The position numbers and the translations under genes were made by a program. Below are positions 62,747 to 64,000 of a DNA stretch of 64,000 nucleotides, piece by piece. How positions within the stretch are numbered: position 1 is the first letter of the stretch; the number at the start of each line of letters is the position of its first letter. Below the pieces are notes generated by a model that made no database searches, had not been told where the DNA came from, and saw nothing but the letters and a program-made list of their open reading frames with translations. Source of the stretch: Sphingopyxis bauzanensis (GTDB lineage: Bacteria; Pseudomonadota; Alphaproteobacteria; Sphingomonadales; Sphingomonadaceae); the NCBI RefSeq assembly GCF_002205675.1, contig NZ_NISK01000002.1:640876-704875 (forward strand). The letters are read 5' to 3'.

Positions 62747-64000
62747 CAGGGGAATCGGGTGAACAAGTCATCGTGAGATAATTGCGGCGAGGAAGTCGTC
62801 ATCCCAAGCTGCGACTTTTCTTCTGAGCCGCATTGAGTCTTTTCCCGGAGCGGATCGCAGTAGATTGTGCGCCATGTGCTTTATGGTGGTGAAGTTTGCA
62901 GGTGCATGCTCCGTGCGCACCCGGCATTCGTCATCGCGAAAGACCATATCCATAACCCAATGGAGACTGTTTTCGATCGCCCAGTGATGGCGCACGATGG
63001 CACCAAGCTGCTCGGCGGGCAGCTGCAGCGAGGTTAGGTAGAGGCGGGTTTCGTGGGTGGCTTTGTCGCCTGTCTCGCGGATACTGTCGACGATGATGAC
63101 GGCCTTCAGGCCGGGCCATCTATGGTCCTTGGGAAGCCAGTCGAGATTGTGGATGACGGTGGTCGCCCTGGTCTCGATGCGGCCATGGTCGCCATCGACC
63201 GTCGTGTTTTGGCTGATCTTGCACTCATGGAAGTTGCGCTCTTTCTGCTCGGCTACGAACAGCGCGACATCCTCGTGCAGAGCCGTCTGGTTCCCCTTGA
63301 GCGCCAGGACATACTCGGCCTTCTTGTCGAGGATCGTCTGGGCAATCACGCGTTGGCAGCCCATAGCGTCGATTGTCACGACGGCACCCTCGATATCCAT
63401 CATGGCCAGTAATCGGGGGATAGCAGTGATCTCGTTCGACTTCTCGTCGATCTTGACCTGGCCCAGCACCAACCGTTGGCGAGCGGCAAATGCCGAGACC
63501 ATATGGATCGCTGCCTTGCCGCCCGCCTTGTCGTGCGAACGACGCGATGTCTTGCCGTCGATTGCAATGACCTCGGCACAGGTCCCGGTGAGCGAGGCGA
63601 CCCACTTCACAAAGCACTGCTGGAACTGTTCAGCATCAAGCGTCGCGAAGATGTCACCAAGGTGATCGTGCGAGGGCGTGCCTGCAGCAAAGGGACGAAA
63701 TCGCTGCAGAAAATCCAGCTTTTTCTCTCCAAAGCGGGCGATGTCGACGAATGTCTCCGCACCCGCCAAAACGCCCAGCAGCGCCAAAAGCAATATCTCC
63801 TCAAGCGGATACATCACCTTTGCCAGTTGCCGACCATCGACCAAGTCACGGAAATGATCCAGAAAAACTACCGCCTCGCCAAGCGCTCCGCTCGACTGAT
63901 CACCACTGTCCATCACAATATCCCCTCGTCCAAATCTGAGGATTTGCATAGATTCAGCAATTCACGCGTTTGTCGCCCCTTCTTTCACCCGATTGCCCTG
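62747..64000. mobile_element. Second ISAs1-family insertion sequence, complete to the last base of the window
   Basis: A 1254-bp element with left end CAGGGGAATCGGGTGAA and right end (read inward) CAGGGCAATCGGGTGAA. These differ from the first element after CAGGGNAATCG, so this is another IS of the same family. The final CCCTG of the window is its right terminus. The target duplication cannot be checked because the right flank is outside. Left flank is the signal-peptide gene at 62684. Confidence 0.88.
62768..63913 (-). CDS. ISAs1 family transposase (second element)
   Basis: A 381-aa transposase, intact. Catalytic segments: VIAIDGKTSRRSHDKAGGK (first Asp), VVTIDAMGCQ (second Asp), and RHHWAIENSLHWVMDMVFRD (Glu). 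The ATG at 63913 has GAGGGG eight bases upstream and gives exactly the same length as the transposase at 33314; the frame opens 12 codons earlier. The two proteins are clearly homologous but well diverged. Confidence 0.94.
   Translation of the reverse strand: MDSGDQSSGALGEAVVFLDHFRDLVDGRQLAKVMYPLEEILLLALLGVLAGAETFVDIARFGEKKLDFLQRFRPFAAGTPSHDHLGDIFATLDAEQFQQCFVKWVASLTGTCAEVIAIDGKTSRRSHDKAGGKAAIHMVSAFAARQRLVLGQVKIDEKSNEITAIPRLLAMMDIEGAVVTIDAMGCQRVIAQTILDKKAEYVLALKGNQTALHEDVALFVAEQKERNFHECKISQNTTVDGDHGRIETRATTVIHNLDWLPKDHRWPGLKAVIIVDSIRETGDKATHETRLYLTSLQLPAEQLGAIVRHHWAIENSLHWVMDMVFRDDECRVRTEHAPANFTTIKHMAHNLLRSAPGKDSMRLRRKVAAWDDDFLAAIISR

Noticed and set aside
62563..62802. 79-codon minus-strand frame across the left end of the second IS
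   Set aside because: It spans the IS junction, so it can only be accidental.
1..64000. tRNA or rRNA genes
   Set aside because: I looked through the intergenic gaps for cloverleaf-like segments with a GGTTCGA-type arm and a CCA-adjacent acceptor and saw none; a covariance scan could still find one.

Overview
The window is high-GC DNA from an alphaproteobacterium, most likely a sphingomonad (Sphingopyxis/Sphingomonas type). The grounds are the gene neighbourhoods (serC-serA-hisZ-purA, a CycM-type cytochrome c beside pheA, phaC followed by a Lys/Ala-rich phasin and clpS), an Mrp operon with fused MrpA/MrpB, and many REP-like palindromes between housekeeping genes. This is inference from gene content; no 16S rRNA is present and I saw no tRNA.

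Layout. 1-5.5 kb: an Mrp cation/proton antiporter operon (AB-C-D-E-F-G) with overlapping genes, cut at its 5' end by the window edge. 5.5-10 kb (minus strand): an FMN-dependent glutamate-synthase-like oxidoreductase, a run of small unrecognised proteins including a 46-aa membrane protein, and a uroporphyrinogen-III-synthase-like gene. 10.3-13.6 kb: an Lrp-type regulator divergent from alanine racemase, D-amino-acid dehydrogenase and RidA, a classic D-alanine catabolic unit.

13.9-25.5 kb is accessory in character: Rnk-like and universal stress proteins, a membrane-protein pseudogene with three lesions, a second Lrp regulator facing a 32-aa membrane protein, an orphan MreB homologue, a TRIC/UPF0126 channel, an MFS exporter with an added C-terminal domain, and an AbiE-type toxin-antitoxin pair. 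The AbiE pair is bounded by about 187-bp direct repeats that contain the toxin's own 3' end. A third repeat copy lies further out, and between the two outer copies sit a 22-bp palindrome and an iteron-like array with 19-bp period.

25.5-62.3 kb is mostly chromosomal core: purT, a GNAT protein very like AAC(3)-I aminoglycoside acetyltransferases, polA, pheA, two cytochromes c, serC/serA (with a serC-type leader RNA), hisZ, purA, a haloalkane dehalogenase, amidase, PHA synthase and phasin (with probable PhaR operators), clpS, murA, threonine aldolase and argG. It is interrupted by an ISAs1-family element at 33.3-34.5 kb with a 9-bp target duplication. A second, different ISAs1-family element fills 62747-64000; it splits a gene just after its signal peptide, and its right end coincides with the last base of the window.
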